A stretch of DNA of 64,000 nt from Harmothoe impar. Lineage: Eukaryota; Annelida; Polychaeta; Phyllodocida; Polynoidae. The notes under the pieces are model-generated. The model did no database searches, was not told the origin of the DNA, and worked only from the letters and a program-made list of their open reading frames with translations. Positions 1 to 11,310 of this stretch are shown here, piece after piece; position 1 is the first letter of the stretch; every line of letters starts with the position of its first letter. Made by a program: the position numbers and the translations under genes. The stretch is from NCBI GenBank assembly GCA_947462335.1, contig OX381707.1:82422610-82486609 (forward strand), given 5' to 3'.

Positions 1-377
1 AGGGTATAGCAAAACTAGCAAGATAGGTGAGCCATGAGCTTTGTCTGGGCATTATCTCATTAAAGCCTATGTCGTATTGCCTCCTCAGTCTATTACTGTC
101 TGGCGATTTTGTGTTAAGAAAGGAAAAATATGGAATAGATCATCCTCAAGTCCTGGTTAAAGGAGAAATGGTTTTGTCTGCGGTCAACACACATGTTGGG
201 AGGGGGGAGGCAGGTCTGGTTTGACCTTTTGTGTTGTCATGTCACCAGACTCCCCTGAAGGTCAACCCGGGTTATTTGTGTTACTGTGGTTGCTAAGATG
301 TGACTTTACCATCACATGTGGTTTGTCATTCAAGTCAAAACATGAACACACCATACCATAGTAAACAGTGCTTACAA

Positions 378-899
378 CAGGTTGGGGAAATCCTACCTTC
401 AACCCCATGGGGGAGAAAAAGCGAGTGAGGGGGTTTCTCCCCTTGCTTTTGGGTGGATATACATGTAATTTTATGTTCAACCAGAAAATCCGATTTGCCA
501 ATACATTACCATTATTTGCTGAAAAACATTCACTTACATACAAGTACACAATTTAATTCACTAGGTATATGTGAAGGGGCTAGTATGAAAGTCTTGTATT
601 TCTGGAGATATAATGATCTAAATGACAAAATATAGCCTAAATAGGGTACATTTAAATGTGGACTCCTACCCCTCTCCCCCCACCCCTCCCCAGCCCACCT
701 GTATAAGATACTGCACTGGGAGAACTCCCCTTGGAGGTGCAGACTGGCGGCAGCCCTTATCTCTACCAGCGGCCCTAATCTCTACAGAGATAAGGGCAGG
801 AGACCGACCTAAGTAAGGGGAGATTTCCCCTTGGTGGAAGAAACCCCACTGTAGGCTGATATACTTATAATGGGAAATGTCCCGGATTGTCCAGGCCTG
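378..899. mobile_element. 522-bp insertion with TACAA target duplication
   Basis: Copy B reads straight through this site (CTTACAA at 10441-10447 followed directly by GGCTTTGAC), so this segment is an insertion in copy A or a precise loss from copy B. It is flanked by TACAA at 373-377 and 900-904, and its ends are CAGG and CCTG. The interior has C- and G-rich hairpin-forming stretches such as GGGGGTTTCTCCCC near 428 and CTTATCTC/GAGATAAG near 756 and 786. No coding frame is convincing. The short inverted ends and 5-bp duplication suggest a non-autonomous DNA transposon of unassigned superfamily. Confidence 0.65.
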
Positions 900-3800
900 T
901 ACAAGGCTTTGACATCTAAAGTCAATTTAGTCAGAGAAATGATTATAGAAGCATGCCCTAAATGTCCTGGTCATGAAATATAGTGCCAATTTGTTTAAAA
1001 TCAAACTTCGCAAAAACTAGAAAGACTACCCATAAAATGAGTTTAGGAGAAGAGGGTCAATTCTCACTAAAGGGGTTCATACTGACAGAAACCATTTGCA
1101 ATGTATATAATCATACATGGAGAAAAGTATTATTTAATCAGTTTTGGGTTGTTTCAAAGTGGTAACTGCATATTAAAAGCTAAATCTGTTAAACATAGAA
1201 TTATTATTTGTTCTCATACCAAAGTGATCAATCCTCTCTGGATCCTGGTCAACAAATAAATGTAGAGCCTCCTTTAAGGTGATGGACTGTACAGCACCTG
1301 GTGACATGGCAGGAATGTGGCAATATGGAGAGCCCTCTCAATGCTGATGTAGTGCACAGGCAGGATCATGGTCATGTTGGGACCCACCTTTATGGGTGTG
1401 GTAAGTGATCAGTATGATGCTGATGTGACCAGCATGGATGTGATTGTTTGTAGGTCTACCTGGTGACCCATGTTCACAACTCTCCAAGCATTTTCTTTTT
1501 GCCATTTCATTTTTTTATGTTCCCCTGCTTCAAGGAACAGTTAACAAATATAAGTTTATCTTCTCCTTTGTAACGGAGTGTCGGTTTGATTTCACATTTC
1601 CTGTGTTTGCATGTAATAGAAACATGACCCCTTTTGATGTACCTGACATTCACTCTCTAAGATAACTTAGCCTGGTTGGATGACAAACTGTCCATGCGAT
1701 TTTCCGTCAGGCTAGCTCTGTGTATGCATAGTTACTCAAATGAAACCCCTCTGTCTCTCTTCAATGTTTTCATTTCCATTTAAACTAATAACAAATCCTA
1801 TCATCCAGTTTTAACCACACTTCTGGACCAGCTTTCATCCGTATCCTATCTTAACTTCACTTACCCCAAGCACACATCAGTTCCTGCAAGGGAAGTGAGG
1901 GCAATTACAAGCTAGTTAGCGAGAGGCTTCATGCCTGCTGGCTACAGTATTGGGGCATAATCTCAGCACTGGCTGCATGATACACCAGTTACCTTAGGCT
2001 GCTGGCTCTGGTTGTAAGGAAACAGCAGCCTTGTAATGCAATATAGTATATGATGTAGATGTTGATAAATTGATTGGTAGAAATTGCAGGTGCATGCTGC
2101 CATGTTAGAGGTATGCAGACATAATCAACTGACAATTACCATTGCTAATGTGTTTAGGAGCAAATGTTATTGACTGGGCTTTAAGCCAGGTGAGGTCAAT
2201 TCTACTGATTAGGGCCTCAAGTGATTGCCGAACCTAGCACATAGCCATGTACTCAGTAACCAATATGCTAGTAATCAGCAATATTATTCTGGACATGCTT
2301 TTGCATATACTCAACGAAATACACACTAATAATTTGAAAGGGTCTTCTTGATTGCCATGCAATTTCACTTCTACAACCAGATAGACCACAAACTATATTA
2401 TTTGCGTGCATCTTGAATACACTTAAAATAGGGAGAATGGTACAAATTGTTATCAAACATTATTGGTGCGATCCTTTGTAAGAACAAGGAAGGAAAAACA
2501 TACTACCCGGGGATGTGGTACGTTTTATGCAAACCAGTAGGTCGTGTGGTACTTTTTTTGCTACTCTATACCAATCAGAAGGCAGCCTTTTTTTTATGTG
2601 TCTTTTTTAACTTAGTTAAAACAGGCAGGACAGATATTAACTTACAACAGGGTTCCATATTACTCTCTACCTATTATAAAGTATGTTTCTTGCTGGGAGT
2701 GATTCAATATGAAGGCTGACAGCAAATTTATATTGACAGTAACTACCGTATGTGGGGGTGAATCAATATGGTGGGTAGCAGACTCTTTATATCTGCAGCA
2801 GCTAGTGTATAGATCTGTAGGTTGTCTTAATGCATCACATCTCACAGCACAGGCTATGTTTATAACCGACATGAGACAACAAGCATCTTAATTACATTTG
2901 CCTCCAGGATCCATCATCCCTCAAGAGAAAATAATTTCCCTGGCGTCCATTTCAGGAGGCTTCCATTGTGTGATGAATTGTCTCTCAGTCGTTTTACCTA
3001 CACTAGTAACCAACTGTAGAACATACACTTTTTAAACATATTTTTCATCTTATCAGGTGCAGGCTTGTTGGAGTTGTGGAAATGGCATTTTGAATATAAT
3101 CTTTTATGTCTTATGATCAAATGGCAATAGAAGGGAAAAAGTAGAGCATTAAAGTATCTGCAGAAAGTAACCAAGACAGGTTTTAAGAACTCTGATATTT
3201 GAAAAAAAATAAAATTGAAACATAATTATGAAATACCTATATATGATCAGATCCATTAGACTATTGTTCATATACAACAACAATTGCTGACAAGATGAAA
3301 GGAAGACTGGGGCAGTTTCAGAGTGATTGCCGAAAATGCCCCATTACACTGAAACAGAAAGAGGTGCTGTCAATAGAATAGTTTTTTTTCTGACAGTTCT
3401 GCAGAGTAAATACTTTAGGCGCTGTGGAAAGGTGATTTAGTATGACTGTGCCAGGATATTTATTTCAGTTATAACAATATATCTAGAAGTGATTCAATAT
3501 GGGTAGCTGGCAGAATATTATATCTGTGGAACCAACTTCATGTGCAGTCCGTCTCAATCCATCATATCCCACCACACCTACACCAGTGTGTGACTAATGG
3601 AAGTCTGAGATGGCCTTAATCATCTTCACCCTAGGTTTCATCAGCCATCCTTGCAGGCCCTGTCCTGGAAATGATCTCCTTCTCACGACCATCTGATGGC
3701 TTACTGAGGAGGCTTCTACTGTGTGATAAATGTACCACTTTCTGCCCTGCTCTTATCTTTGCTGAGAACCAGATGAATAGAATGAGATCACCTCAAAGAG

Positions 3801-3970
3801 ATCAGGGATTACGTCATTCGGAATCACATGCCCTCAGTACAAGTGGCACAGCCTGACAACTGACTACAGAGAAGCTACACACCTCACCAGGCAGGCTTTT
3901 GGCTGCAATCCCTGTATTAAGGCTTGTGGCACGTGACTCCCTTTAGACCACTTCCGGTTCTGCTGACAGC
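900..3970. other. Non-coding part of copy A
   Basis: This stretch is AT-rich and paired throughout with copy B. I see no exon with a good acceptor, donor and conserved frame. It contains the empty sites for the Crypton (near 1550), for the hairpin-terminated element (near 2525) and for the 1645-bp TIR element (AT at 3222-3223). Confidence 0.6.
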
Positions 3971-4180
3971 CACTTTGTACCACTTTGTACCACTTTGTAC
4001 CACTTTGTACCACTTTGTACCACTTTGTACCACTTTGTACCACTTTGTACCACTTTGTACCACTTTGTACCACTTTGTACCACTTTGTACCACTTTGTAC
4101 CACTTTGTACCGCTTTGTACCACTTTGTACCACTCTGTACCACTTTGTACCACTTTGTACCACTTTGTACCACTTTGTAC
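3971..4180. repeat. 10-bp minisatellite, 21 units of CACTTTGTAC
   Basis: There are twenty-one head-to-tail 10-bp units. Two are variants: CGCTTTGTAC at 4111-4120 and CACTCTGTAC at 4131-4140. The paralogous site in copy B (19364-19383) has only two units in the same flanking sequence, so the array expanded or contracted after the duplication. Because the unit lacks stop codons in several frames, spurious long open frames run through it on both strands. A related array lies at 40561-40680. Confidence 0.95.
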
Positions 4181-4270
4181 ACTGAAGGTGTGGGGACCAC
4201 AGTAATGTAGGCAGGATGTGTTCAGCATGACGTACAGTCTGTGTCTTGGGACATGCATAAACACTGCCTG

Positions 4271-5790
4271 TTGCGTCTATACTACTCTCATTTCAGATGG
4301 GGTATGTAGATATGGTACTATATTCAGGGCAGTGATGGCAGGGTGGTAAAACCTGACTACCTAGACAAACATCAAGGGTATAGTTTCCCATTTAGGGTTA
4401 TTTCAGGAAAGTTACCACAGAATAAAACTGTGCTGTACCATTTGAAGAGGGGCAGGAAAATGTTATATACTCTCCAGCTGCATACACTGAAAAACATGAA
4501 GGCAGTTCATCAGGACAACATATAGATAACTAACCTTTACTGTAGTGGAGATAAGACAGCCTAATCAGCTTAGCTAGGCACTCGGATATACGCATTGCAG
4601 TGGTCTCAAAGTGCAGCCATGGGTGACACACAAAATTGGCTCTGCATTTAGGAGTCTGCCTGAGATGAGGTTCCGGGTTTTTCAGATTGTTCAGCTCCTG
4701 ATAGGACTATGACACTATGGAAAAGCACGTTGGAAAGCCCTTGAAGAGTAGTATCTCATAGTGGGCATTTAACATAGGTTTATAGCAAAGGGGCAAAATG
4801 ACAGTTTGCGAAAAGTGATGGACCTTTTCTACCCCATAGATAATATTGAAATATTACCCAGCCATGTGTAAAAACAAATCAGCCAGGTCCTAACATATCA
4901 GAAGATTGTGTGTACCCATCGACAGCCTCCTACATGGATGCCCAAGGGGTTTTCTAGACTGCCCAGATTGATGCACTGCAAGTACTGCTCTAGCCTACAT
5001 GAAATGGGATTGTACAGCATCAAGATGTAAATAGGGTGTTTCATATAAATCTTATGTGAATTAAAGAATATCTTATTGCAATATGGAAGGGGGAATATTT
5101 CAGCTTTCCAACAATGTATAACACACACCCTCAAATATAATGTAACAGCCTAAAGAGATCCATATAGGTAGAGAACTGGTATAGTGGCTGCATGGTCACA
5201 CACCAACTATACATGTATAGTATAGACCCACTCCAGTGGTGCCAATCTCTCACAGGTACCCCTGTGCATTTCTATAGTGGGCACTTGCTTCCACAACCCT
5301 CCCTGTTCTGGTCAATTTCTCCACTTCTAATTATGATAGAAGGATGAGTAAATATGTTCTGGAAAGCTGTTAGTGTGGCCAATAACATGGCACAATAAAA
5401 TATGGAATCTACACAATTTGGAAAATTTATCCAAGTGCCTAGCTTAGCCTCTATTGACTAACTGACAGATTTGGTTTCGACCCAAGGAGACAAATTGTGA
5501 CATTGTAAACTCTGACCTATGATATTCTGTTACAATATATGGAAAGGGTTCTGCTGAAGATGATAGCATATTTCATATGATGCTGCATCCTATTACATTT
5601 TAGCAATAATAAGAACTGGGTGACAAATGCTTACCTTAAATTAGAATTACCTCCCCCCTCCTTAATGACCTCGTTTGATGCAAGAAAGGTTTGCTCCCCC
5701 TGTGTCGGTTGTATATTGGATTTAGATCTGACTGTGTGATGTACTTATTCCACTTTATTATACAATTGGTGCTCTGATCGTGCTTTTCTT
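4271..5790. other. Unique-looking non-coding DNA between duplicates
   Basis: No gene, RNA or clear repeat was recognised. The open frames are short and lack splice-site support. Confidence 0.5.
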
Positions 5791-5827
5791 GGATAACAGC
5801 GTGCTGTTATCCAGCGATAACAGCACG
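5791..5827. other. Overlapping, mutually exclusive hairpins
   Basis: GGATAACAG-CGTG-CTGTTATCC (5791-5812) overlaps CGTGCTGTTATC-CAGC-GATAACAGCACG (5800-5827). The two perfect hairpins share the middle arm, so only one can form at a time. A further ATCGTGCT/AGCACGAT pair encloses both. They lie just 3' of the tRNA-like head at 5861-5932 when that head is read on the minus strand, so they may be the tail of the same SINE-like element. Confidence 0.7.
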
Positions 5828-5860
5828 ATTGAGGTGAATATTTTGAGTTAAAATCCTACG

Positions 5861-5932
5861 TTTCGTCGGAGGATCAAACCCGGGGCCACAAGACTATGAG
5901 TCCGACGCCCTATCCACTATACCGTGCTGGCC
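5861..5932 (-). repeat. tRNA-derived SINE-like head
   Basis: Read on the minus strand this resembles a tRNA: a box A-like ATAGTGGATAGGGCG region, an anticodon-like loop containing CAT, and a box B GGGTTTGATCC (plus strand 5871-5881). The anticodon stem and acceptor do not pair well, so it is a relic or a SINE head rather than a working tRNA gene. It is followed by GAAACGTAGGATTTT. The head at 6171-6246 is followed by GAAACGTACGATTTTT, so the two probably belong to one family. Confidence 0.6.
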
Positions 5933-6170
5933 ATACAGAAGAGGGGGGTAAAACAAGAAGTCTACAGACACATTCTCAGCCCTCTAGCTCTGATATTAAC
6001 AGAGATACAGCAATTTTTACACTTTTTGTTATGACTTCTCCTAAAATCAATTTTTTTTTATAATTCTTTTTTTACTATGAAGGTAGTAGTTGGACTTTAC
6101 TTACCTAGTCGATAAAATATTTCTAGGGATTTTTTTTCACATACATATAGGCACTTTAAAAATCGTACGT

Positions 6171-6246
6171 TTCCACCCACATTCGATCCGGGGACCTCTG
6201 GTGTATGAGGCCAACACGCTAGCGCCCATGCCCTTCTGGCTACGAT
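6171..6246 (-). repeat. Second tRNA-derived SINE-like head
   Basis: On the minus strand it shows a GGGCATGGGCGCTAGC box A-like region, a CAT-containing anticodon-like loop and CGGATCGAATG at the box B position. The body downstream begins with the GAAACGTACGATT motif shared with the 5861-5932 copy. A tRNA-Met-like ancestor is suggested by the loop only. The cloverleaf is imperfect. Confidence 0.5.
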
Positions 6247-6541
6247 ACATAGGGAGGGAAATGCTGACTATATTCCAGTCTATCAGGGAGCGGTTAGTTT
6301 TTAAACCAGCAGGTCGCGCGGCGCGAGTACACTCATACACGTTAACACTGAGGGTATGTTGGATTTGAAATAATGACTGCTCCCCGCGCCTAGCTTGTTC
6401 TTCATCACCTCCCCTACTGAAGAGTTCCACAACATGGCGACTGCACCCTCTGTACAAGACGACTTATATATCATTCAAAATGGCGAAATTAGGACATATA
6501 TAAGGTAATTAAAGACATTTGAATGGAATAATCGTATAATA

Positions 6542-6670
6542 AACCTAATAATATATGGATAACGGGCACACTCGGGGCTGTATACATATATAACACCCTC
6601 GGTGCTACGCACCTCGGGCGTTATATAGGTATACATCCCCTCGTGTGCCCGTTATCCATATATTATTGGT
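6542..6670. repeat. 129-bp imperfect palindrome
   Basis: The outer arms (AATAATATATGGATAACGGG on the left, its complement on the right) pair closely, and the sequence continues as an imperfect inverted repeat through a GTGC-TAC-GCAC centre near 6603-6612. This is the form of a foldback or hairpin MITE. No coding content. Confidence 0.8.
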
Positions 6671-8174
6671 TAAGTATTGATTACACGAGCATGCAATGTG
6701 TAACTGTCATCTTTCTTAAAGGGATATACTATTGGTTTAGGCTAAGGACAAGACCTCAACCACATACCAGTTCCACAATGCATGAGGCATTGTCTTAGAA
6801 AGTATCACGATCATGTAATGGGAAAGTAGCATCATTATTCCGCATTGGTAGTTTATGTAATCTAATGATTAGATAAAAGAGTGTGCACTAGCCAGTAGAT
6901 ATTCTCTTTGATATGAATGAAATAGGTTCTTGCCAAGCAATGAAAGTTCTGATTGTACCGTACAGTAAAATGGCTTCTCCTACAAGGATAAAGTGAATTA
7001 AGTAGGTGAATAGCCACTGATTTCCTTATCTAGTTTACAGTTGCAACAGTGCTTAGACTATAATCATATAAAAAGTGAGAGATGTCGAATTATCTACTCC
7101 ATAGTAAGAATGGCATCCTCAGTGAAGTAGAATTAACCTAAACTAATTGGGAGCCATAAGTATCAAGGAAATCCTCTAACATTCCTGATACATACAGTCT
7201 GCTATAGTGCCTGAAGCACAGTTACAGAATGAATCTGGATCTGGTAATAGGAGAAGTATCAAAATTATTCCACCTGAATTATCAAAAAGTGTGCCTCTGA
7301 AATTTCTGCACTTCCTGAGACTGGGTCCAGGATTTAATTTTCTGATGGAATTTTATGTGGCTACTTTGTTCTGCAACTAGGACAAGTGCATCACGAGATT
7401 GAAGTTGTGTTATTGCTTTTGACATACCCTAAAACCCGGTTTATGGAAGCGAAATCTCCATAACCATTCCAAATATTACCAGGGCTTTATCAGGAAGTCA
7501 TTTGTCAAGAGTCTACCTTAAAGAGGTATTTCAATTGTTCCATATATCCATACCTCTACCAGCTGTCTACAGAGGGGGCTTCTTCTGTTGCCTTTGGTCC
7601 TACTATGTGGATGGACAAGCAGACCTGCAATTGTAGAGCTAGTGACTCCACCACATTTGACTTGGTTTACAAACACAGGCCTCAATCATCTGGCAAGCGT
7701 TTTCCATCATACACATATTTATGTAAGATCTTGACTATTTTCTTACTTTTATCAGTTAATTAGTATTTATGTCCAATGATTAAATGTTATTACCCCCCTC
7801 ATAACCCAATTTGCTTATCGGCGGCTCACAGATATTCCTCATTTTCTAAATTTACATAATCTACCTGTGAAAAAAATCTATCAAGGTGCTTCCAAATGAG
7901 AGTTATTGGAATCTCATTCCTCTGGATTGAAACCCTCTTGTGGCCTTTCATAACCTATTTCACTCAATAGGAAGCTGAGGCAATTTTCAAAACAATTTTA
8001 TCTCTTTCATATTCAAGGCACCTTTCAATAAAAAAATATTGACACAGGATGCACATAATTAGTTATTGCAATTTCCCATCCGATAATGCACTTTAATAAT
8101 TGTCAGTTTTGTTTTCACACCAGGAAAAGCAATTTGGAAAGAAAGTGGTCTGAGGATGATGAAAGCCCTAATGG
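6671..8174. other. Non-coding DNA, nothing recognised
   Basis: AT-rich sequence without a supported exon, RNA or clear repeat. Confidence 0.5.
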
Positions 8175-8613
8175 TGGTAAAGTCTATGGACGGTGAGTAG
8201 AATTGGTTGTATAAGTCAGTTCTGTTTCCGGTCACGCTGACATATTGTGACATAAAGCAGTAATATATGGAGGCAGCTGTTCAGGGAGTATCAACACAAG
8301 TAGGATCAAGGTACACACAACATGTCTAGGGACTGGATTAGGTGTGGCATGTCTGGCCATAGAGGGCCTCTGCTGAATATGCAAACTGTCTTTAGTGACA
8401 ATCAATGCTCTAAATGTAAATGTAGAAGAGAACTTGTCTGGAAGCAGAGTCATATTCATGGATGTCGAGTGTAGAGCCATGTGTGTATCAGTTGTGTTTC
8501 CAGTCAGGCTAATATATTGTGAAAGCAACCCTTCAGGGAGTAGGAAGATCAGTCTGATCAAGGTGCACTCAGAGGTACCTGGGGACTAGATTGGGGACGG
8601 CATGTCTGGCCAT
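8175..8613 (+). repeat. Diverged direct repeat pair
   Basis: About 8175-8360 and 8470-8613 align in the same orientation. Both contain a GTTTCCGGTCACGCTGA/GTTTCCAGTCAGGCTAA segment, a TTCAGGGAGTA segment, an ATCAAGGT segment and end in GGCATGTCTGGCCATA. The copies are clearly diverged. Neither keeps a shared open frame, so I read this as an old tandem duplication of non-coding sequence. Confidence 0.6.
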
Positions 8614-8724
8614 ATATACAGCTTCAAGCCTGATATAGTGGAGGACCTAAATACAGACATGGGCTTATTGCCTCAGCCAAGTGCTGCCACCTCAAGGACT
8701 CTATGCAGCAAATCATGTTATACA

Positions 8725-9285
8725 CTGTAAACGTATTAATTTTCGCGCACATCATATTTTCGCGCATTTCGCGCACACAGGTATGTGCGCGAAAATATGA
8801 TGTGCGCGAAAATTTTGCACAAAAAATTAGCTTTCCAATGATGTATGGCACTCTATATTTGCTGTCTCATGATTGCTGTTTCATGCCCTGCTTGAGCCCA
8901 TTCCGGCATTGATAGTATGAGGTCCCCTAGGATTATCTCTCTTTGAGAAGTCTACTTCAAACTCGATTTTCTCACCTATTTTACAGATCTAAAGGAAAGG
9001 AAGTAAATGTGTAAAATAGCCGAGATAATAGAGATAAAAATAGACTTCACAGAGGGAACCCCCCCCCCCCACCACACAGTGTTGGAAGGGGCCGGGTGGC
9101 AAAATATTAGAGCAACAATTTTGGGCTGTAAAACCCTTAATAATTGTCCGATTGAAAAACCGTAAAAACTGACATGTAGCTAAAGATCTCCTGATTGCAA
9201 CTGCGCGAAAATATGTTTGCGCGAAAATGCCTTTATGTGCTATGTGCGCGAAAATTTAGCTGCGCGAAAATATCTACATCCTTAT
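8725..9285. mobile_element. Putative element with TTTTCGCGC-rich inverted ends
   Basis: The left end (8738-8813) is a palindrome with perfect 29-bp arms containing ATTTTCGCGCA twice per arm. The right end (9201-9272) carries four direct copies of the complementary TGCGCGAAAAT. The ends are thus inverted relative to each other around a core containing a C-run (9060-9070). No target duplication was identified. TTTTCGCGC matches the E2F consensus TTTSSCGC. Confidence 0.5.
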
Positions 9286-9355
9286 TTAACACCTACATGT
9301 GCACAGCAATGATTGAAGCATGGCAACCTTTATTGTTTGACATTTTTTTCTGTAG

Positions 9356-9509
9356 CGCACACTGGTGTGAGCTCTATAACTGGGACTTATGCAAGACTAC
9401 TACTGCACTCACCAGGCCAGGGCAAGTCTACACCCTCCTGCCTGACCAGCCTCCATCAGTCATACCGGCAGTAGGCAGCGCAGGACACACTGCAGGTGAT
9501 AAAAAGAAG
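9356..9509 (+). CDS. Candidate internal exon of an unidentified host gene
   Basis: A pyrimidine-rich acceptor (TTTTTTTCTGTAG) precedes a 154-nt segment open in one frame and ending at a consensus-like donor, AAG|GTAAAA. The 51 complete codons read AHWCELYNWDLCK onward, then a proline-rich stretch (LLPDQPPSVIPAVG) and a basic end (GDKKK). The entering phase needs two bases from an upstream exon; the exon ends in phase 0. I do not recognise the family. The neighbours on both sides are repeats, so the gene, if real, has large introns. It could also be a chance open segment; the composition and matched splice signals favour an exon. Confidence 0.45.
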
Positions 9510-10040
9510 GTAAAACTCATATTTTTCAGCCCTTGGTGATAAGAAACTAGCTTGGTTCTTTTTTGAGTAGCCTTAATTTTATTTTGTTTAACATTGCCTT
9601 AATATCAACAACACTTGGAATTGTTAATAGTCTAGTGCCCTATAACATGTTAAAGTTAGTTTTCACCTTTGGAGAGCAACCTATGAAACACCGCATGACA
9701 TCAAACTAAGTCTTTCAAATATGTCACTGATTCATCAACCCACAGAAATGATCAATAGCATCCTGCTGGAATTTGAATCATGCTGAACTCATTCATCGTT
9801 TATAACATAGCTCTGTTTGCAGGTAGAATGCAGTTGAACAGTTGAATATTGAATGAAGATCATGGAATTGATGCTGTGTAGGCAGTTATGAGACAATTGA
9901 AAGTTCTCTGTTTTACAAAAATCATTTACAATACTCTGCATGGAATTTCCACATACTGTAAGGGGCAACAATCTGGTCTGTTTTGACTGATTTCCTTTAC
10001 TTCAAATTCTAACGTACATGCTATATAGGTGTTGACGCCT
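9510..10040. other. Non-coding DNA, nothing recognised
   Basis: AT-rich. No supported exon or repeat boundary until copy B of the duplication begins. Confidence 0.5.
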
Positions 10041-11160
10041 TGTAAGCAGTGGTTGATCAAAATAGATGAGCCATGATATTTGTCTGGGTATTATCTCATT
10101 AACAGTCTAAAGCTTTAATTTGTCATTCTCTGTTATATGGCCTCTTCAGAGCATTGCTGTCTGGTGGTATTGTATTAAGCAAGTAAAATTCTGGAATATA
10201 TCATCCTCAAGTCTTGATTGAAGGAGAGATGGTTTTCTCTGTGGTCTACACACATGTTGGAAGGGGGGAGGTGGGTCTTCTGTGAGGTATTTGACCTTTT
10301 GTGTTGTCATGTCACCAGACACACATTAAGGTTACTCTGGGTTATTTGTGGTACTGTGGTTGCTAAGATCTGACATTGTCATTTCATGTGGTTTGACATT
10401 CAAGTCAAAGCATGAACACACCATACCATAGTAAACAGTGCTTACAAGGCTTTGACATCCTAAGTCAATTTAGTCTGAGAAATGATTATAGCAGCATGCC
10501 CTGAATGTCCTGGTCATGACATATAGTGTCAACTTGTTTAAAATCAAACTCCTCAAAAACTATTACTTTAGATGGGAATGCCTCAAAGGACAAACTTCAA
10601 ACATAAATTGGTGAAGGATTAACATAAAATGAGTTTAGGAGTAGAGGGCCAATTCTCATTAGATGGGTTCATACTGACAGAAACCATATGCAGTGTTTAT
10701 AATCACAGATGAAAAACATCATACTCAATCAGTTTTGGGTGGTTTCAAGATGGCCCCTTAGTGTGAGAAGCTGAATCTGTTATACATTGAACTATCATTT
10801 GCTCTCATACCAAAGTGATAAACCCTCTCTGGATCCTGGTCAACAAATGAATGCAGAGTCTCCTCTAAGGTGATGGACTGTACAGCACCTGGTGACGTGA
10901 CAGGAATGAGGCAGTTCAAGGAGCCCCCTAACAGTGACGTAGTACACATCAACCTGTGACAGGCAGGATCATGGTTCTGGTGGGAGACCCCTTTATGTGC
11001 ATGGTAAGTGTGACCAGTGATGCTGATGTGACCAGCATGAATGTGATTGTTGTAGGTCCACCTGGTGACCTATGTTCACAACTCTCCAAACATTTTCTTT
11101 TTTGCCATTTCATTTTTTTAATGTTCCCCTGCTTCAAGGAACAGTTAACAAATATATAGA

Positions 11161-11310
11161 CAAATGCCAACGATGATTGATTCCGTCTGGCCCGTATTTC
11201 ACGAGTGGGGGTGGGGAACGGATCCCATGAAGCCTGCGGCTTCGTGGGATCCGTTCCCCACCCCCACTCGTGAAATACGGGCCAGACGGAATCAATCGAG
11301 TTGGCATTTG
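11161..11310. repeat. 150-bp near-perfect hairpin at the Crypton border
   Basis: The arms run from CAAATGCCAAC (11161) to CATGAAGC and from GCTTCGTG to GTTGGCATTTG (11310), with a 5-nt loop CTGCG at 11234-11238. Mismatches are few: one near the loop and a short uneven patch near 11172-11180 against 11292-11300. The hairpin includes a G/C-rich GGGGGTGGGGAACGG arm. It lies immediately inside the left border of the inserted element. Confidence 0.95.

Larger units (their letters stand above)
1..4270 (+). repeat. Local segmental duplication, copy A
   Basis: This block matches about 10041-19460 in the same orientation over almost its whole length once the large insertions in copy B are removed. 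Examples are the GAGCCATGA segment near 30 and 10070, the GTACAGCACCTGGTGA segment near 1290 and 10883, the TTCTCCTTTGTAACGGAG segment near 1560 and 14364, and the TGCTGACAGCCACTTTG segment near 3960 and 19355. Similarity fades near 4270. The left edge may lie outside the window. No convincing exon was seen inside; the open frames are short and not shared with copy B. About 100 bases near 2210-2315 are absent from copy B. The value of the pair is that each copy shows the empty site of insertions in the other. Confidence 0.85.

Noticed and set aside
3864..4264. Several open frames of 66-115 codons on both strands through the minisatellite
   Set aside because: They are produced by the stop-free 10-bp unit (30 bases per 10 codons), not by coding selection.
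5861..6246. Functional tRNA-Met genes
   Set aside because: Anticodon and acceptor stems pair poorly and the sequences continue into a shared repeat body, so they are SINE-like heads.
6090..6457. 92- and 106-codon open frames on opposite strands
   Set aside because: They overlap the tRNA-like head at 6171-6246 and have no protein-like features.
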